NCBI GenBank assembly: GCA_039796575.1
Contig: JBDKJP010000072.1
Location: 1 to 64,000, forward strand
DNA from: UBA668 sp039796575
Lineage (GTDB): Bacteria > Actinomycetota > Acidimicrobiia > Acidimicrobiales > Ilumatobacteraceae
Direction of reading: 5' to 3'
DNA length: 64,000 bases
Shown: one piece after another, positions 61,750 through 64,000 of the stretch
Layout of the letters: the number at the start of each line of letters is the position of its first letter
How positions within the stretch are numbered: the stretch's first letter is position 1
The notes under the pieces: generated by a model
What the model was told of the DNA's origin: nothing
The model's input: the letters and a program-made list of their open reading frames with translations, nothing else
Databases searched by the model: none
Program-made: the position numbers and the translations under genes

Positions 61750-62532
61750 CTACTTGCCGCCGCGAAGGCGCTCGACGTAGGCACGGGCACTGGCGCGGCC
61801 CTCCTCGTCGCGCAGACCGGCGTACAGCCCGTCGGCGTCGGCCCAGCTGCGGCCCGTGCCGACCATGCTCTCGGTGACCGCGTTGACGTGTGCCTTCGTC
61901 TCGAGCAGTGCGAGCTTCGGCTTCTGCAGCAGCTGCTGCACCAGCGCCTCCACCTGCGCGTCGAGCTCGTCGTCGGGCACGACGCGATTGAGGAACCCGG
62001 CCGCCTTCGCCTCGTCGGCGTCGAACGGGCGGCAGGTCATCACCAGCTCCTTGGTGAGCGCAGGACCGATCTCGCGCACGAGGCGCGGGATGCCGCCCCA
62101 GGCGAGCGGGATGCCGAGGTCGACCTCGGGGATGCTGAACCGGGCCGACTGCGCCGCGACACGCAGGTCGCAGCCCGCCGCGACGATGAGCCCGCCGCCG
62201 ACGCACCAGCCCTGGATGCGGGCGACGGTGACGGCGCGCATCTCGTCGAGCGCGCGTCCCATGCGCCAACCGACCTGACGGTCCTCCATCGCACCCGAGC
62301 CGCTGAACGCCGAGAGATCGGCACCGGCCGAGAACGAGCGACCAGCGCCACTGACGAGCACCACCTTCAGGTCGTGGTGCTCGTCGAACCACCGTGCCGC
62401 GAGCTCGATCTCGTGCAGCGTGTGCATGCTCAGCGGGTTGAGCTTCTCCGGACGGTTGAGGCGCAGCTCGCCGCGCGGCCCGTCGGCGGTGGCGATGATG
62501 GTCTCGAACGGGGCGACGTCGGCGGTGGTCAT
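61750..62532 (-). CDS. Enoyl-CoA hydratase/isomerase family protein
   Basis: 260 residues of the crotonase fold. The oxyanion-hole segment SAGADLSAF near 70 and the second one GWCVGGGLIVAAGCDLRVAA near 110 are present. Asp/Glu at the catalytic positions (IPEVDLGIPLAWGG) fit hydratases or isomerases; the exact reaction is not known. No beta-oxidation partner is adjacent. Confidence 0.88.
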   Translation of the reverse strand: MTTADVAPFETIIATADGPRGELRLNRPEKLNPLSMHTLHEIELAARWFDEHHDLKVVLVSGAGRSFSAGADLSAFSGSGAMEDRQVGWRMGRALDEMRAVTVARIQGWCVGGGLIVAAGCDLRVAAQSARFSIPEVDLGIPLAWGGIPRLVREIGPALTKELVMTCRPFDADEAKAAGFLNRVVPDDELDAQVEALVQQLLQKPKLALLETKAHVNAVTESMVGTGRSWADADGLYAGLRDEEGRASARAYVERLRGGK

Positions 62533-62536
62533 GCGC

Positions 62537-62695
62537 TCAATCGCAGCACGAATCGCGCCAGCCGCACGAACCGCACTTGAAGTGCGCGTGCTCCGGGTGC
62601 AGCGAGCCGCCACACAGCGGGCACTCGGGGTACGTGCCGAAGCGGGCACAGCGGTCGGAGACGATCTCGGGGGCAGCGGTGCGATCGGGCGCCAT
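62537..62695 (-). CDS. Small zinc-ribbon protein
   Basis: 52 residues from ATG 62695: four cysteines in CPLCGGSLHPEHAHFKCGSCGWRDSCCD make a likely zinc ribbon. It sits 4 bp upstream of the enoyl-CoA hydratase start on the same strand. Too short for a firm family assignment. Confidence 0.6.
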   Translation of the reverse strand: MAPDRTAAPEIVSDRCARFGTYPECPLCGGSLHPEHAHFKCGSCGWRDSCCD

Positions 62696-62747
62696 GTGCC
62701 AAGTGTGACAGCCCAGGACCACGCGCGAGCGGACCGCCCGTCGTAGT

Positions 62748-62765
62748 CTTGACCCACGGGTCAAG
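62748..62765. promoter_or_regulatory. Palindrome upstream of MFS gene
   Basis: CTTGACCC-AC-GGGTCAAG, 8-bp arms with a 2-nt centre, 30 bp before the MFS start and 52 bp before the zinc-ribbon start on the other strand. It could be an operator for the transporter. Its central GACCCACGGGTC is identical to the core of the family-B palindromes. Confidence 0.5.
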
Positions 62766-62795
62766 GCCAGCGGCCGCACCCGCACCCTCCCCCGC

Positions 62796-64000
62796 ATGAC
62801 CGCCGACATCGACGCCCCCGTCCGCCACGGGCACACCCCGGGCAGCGCACGAGCGGCTCTCGCGTACCCGCGGTTCCGGCGGATGTGGACGGCGAGCTTC
62901 AGCTCCAACATCGGCACCTGGATGCAGAACGTGGTGCTGCCGCTCTACGTGCTCGACCGCACCGGCAAGGCGTCCGTGGTGGGCCTGATGGTGTTCGCCC
63001 AGCTCGGTCCGCTGCTGTTCCTGTCCATCCCCGCCGGCGTCATCGCCGACCGCTTCGACCGACGCCGGTGGCTCATCGCGATGCAGTTCGTGCAGCTCGG
63101 CTTTTCGGCGGCGCTCGCACCGCTCGCCGCGGCCGACGCGCCGATCTGGACCATCTTCCTCGTCGCGTTCGGCGTGGGCATCGGCAACGCACTCAACGCG
63201 CCCGCGTGGTCGGCCATGTTGCCCACGCTCGTCAGCCGTGAAGACCTGCCGGGCTCGGTGTCGTTGAACTCCACGATGATCAACGGTTCTCGCGTCGTCG
63301 GCCCCATCATCGTCGCGGTGCTGCGCTCGGCCGGCGTCACCGTCGCGCAGATCTTCCTCATCAACGCGGTGACCTACCTTTTTGTCATCGGTGCGTTGTG
63401 GCGCACGCCGATCAAGCAGGCGAAGGTGGCGGCGCGCGAGCCCGGCCTGCGGCAGTTCACCGCCGGATGGCGCATCGCACGGGCGAACCCGGGCGTGTGG
63501 CGGCTGCTCGTCACGCTGTTCACGTTCTCGTTGCTGTCGTTGCCGTACGTGGGCCTGTTCGCCGCCGTGGCGCGCAAGAACTTCGGCATCGACAAGGGCT
63601 CCACCACCTACGAATGGCTGTACGCGACGTGGGGCCTCGGCGCTGCGATGGGCGGCCTGGCCATCGGCACCGTGTTCGTGCACGTCGACAAGCGGCGCCT
63701 CATCCGCATCGGCTTCGTCGCGTTCGCCGTGTTCCTCGCCGGCTTCGCCGCGGCACGCGAACCGATCGGCGCCTTCACCGTCGCGGCGTTCCTGGGCTTC
63801 GCCTACTTCGGCACCACGACGTCGATGAACACCGTGCTGCAGAGCCGCCTCGCCGACCACGAGCGCGGTCGGGTGATGAGCCTGTGGTTCATGGCGTTCG
63901 GTGGCACGGTGCCGCTCGGCAACCTGGTGTTCGCACCGCTGATGGACGCCATCGGCGCCCGCTGGGTGCTATTCGGCGGTGCCCTGTGGGCGCTGTTCCT
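62796..64000 (+). CDS. MFS transporter, cut by window end
   Basis: The first 401 residues are visible and the frame is still open at the window edge. About ten membrane segments are seen, with the MFS loop-2-3 motif as GVIADRFDRRRW. The start PRFRRMWTASFSSNIGTWMQNVVLPLYVLDRTG and the LVSREDLPGSVSLNSTMINGSRVVGPII segment match the enterobactin-exporter-like (MFS_3) group of drug/siderophore exporters. Substrate unknown. ATG 62796. Confidence 0.9.
   Translation, partial: MTADIDAPVRHGHTPGSARAALAYPRFRRMWTASFSSNIGTWMQNVVLPLYVLDRTGKASVVGLMVFAQLGPLLFLSIPAGVIADRFDRRRWLIAMQFVQLGFSAALAPLAAADAPIWTIFLVAFGVGIGNALNAPAWSAMLPTLVSREDLPGSVSLNSTMINGSRVVGPIIVAVLRSAGVTVAQIFLINAVTYLFVIGALWRTPIKQAKVAAREPGLRQFTAGWRIARANPGVWRLLVTLFTFSLLSLPYVGLFAAVARKNFGIDKGSTTYEWLYATWGLGAAMGGLAIGTVFVHVDKRRLIRIGFVAFAVFLAGFAAAREPIGAFTVAAFLGFAYFGTTTSMNTVLQSRLADHERGRVMSLWFMAFGGTVPLGNLVFAPLMDAIGARWVLFGGALWALF

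Overview
The window is a stretch of a high-GC (roughly 70%) actinobacterial chromosome. Mycothiol synthase (mshD), a DUF3499-type protein, an F420-type luciferase-like oxidoreductase, GTG starts and a dnaG-rpoD overlap all point to Actinomycetota. The gene mix and the Asp/Ala/Val-rich proteome look like class Acidimicrobiia (Ilumatobacter-like), but that placement is inference. Most genes are housekeeping or metabolic. There is one intact IS30-family insertion sequence, and no prophage, CRISPR array or rRNA. No gene-free gap exceeds about 215 bp.

Layout. 1-3.3 kb: a small PH-like membrane protein behind a pair of perfect palindromes, a cyclic-nucleotide-binding-domain protein, an alpha/beta hydrolase and a DUF1254-type protein. 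3.3-7.0 kb: tRNA-Val, an inositol-monophosphatase-like enzyme and four proteins of unknown function, one with a histidine-rich tail. 7.0-10.2 kb: a three-gene, translationally coupled operon that fits trans-4-hydroxyproline catabolism. 10.2-13.2 kb: a membrane protein, msrB, the IS30 element with 3-bp target duplication, and two tRNAs. 13.2-23.2 kb: sigA/rpoD, dnaG, a TerC-like protein, an AIM24-like protein, pyruvate phosphate dikinase, an M50 protease and ygfZ. 23.2-32.9 kb: two minus-strand runs, groES-hisI-trpE and hisC-hisB-hisH-hisA-hisF followed by two homocysteine-methyltransferase-family genes flanking an aldo/keto reductase. 33.2-37.9 kb: a candidate small RNA, nth, and mshD-pepF-rlmN. 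37.9-45.1 kb: a large secreted repeat protein, an APH/DUF6285 pair, an M23 peptidase, an orphan ABC ATPase, small secreted and DUF3499 proteins, and tRNA-Val. 45.1-53.5 kb: a polyamine-type operon (potA, potD, a fused potB-potC permease, flavin amine oxidase, 2-hydroxyacid dehydrogenase, DUF2087, J-domain protein) with an Lrp-type gene at its head. 53.6-55.2 kb: a divergent Lrp regulator and alanine dehydrogenase. 55.2-64 kb: P450, beta-lactamase-like protein, GNAT, F420-type oxidoreductase, DUF389, enoyl-CoA hydratase, and an MFS transporter cut by the window end.

The most unusual signal is non-coding. Two families of paired palindromes each occur twice, always in gaps between convergent genes and with fixed internal spacing (27 bp in one family, 40 bp in the other). 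A third palindrome pair (32 bp apart) lies at the start of the gene ending at 155. A further palindrome near the MFS gene shares the core GACCCACGGGTC with the 40-bp family. Other points worth checking are a promoter-plus-terminator unit with no gene between nth and its neighbour, a J-domain gene whose only sensible start is ATC, and the single-chain potB-potC permease.
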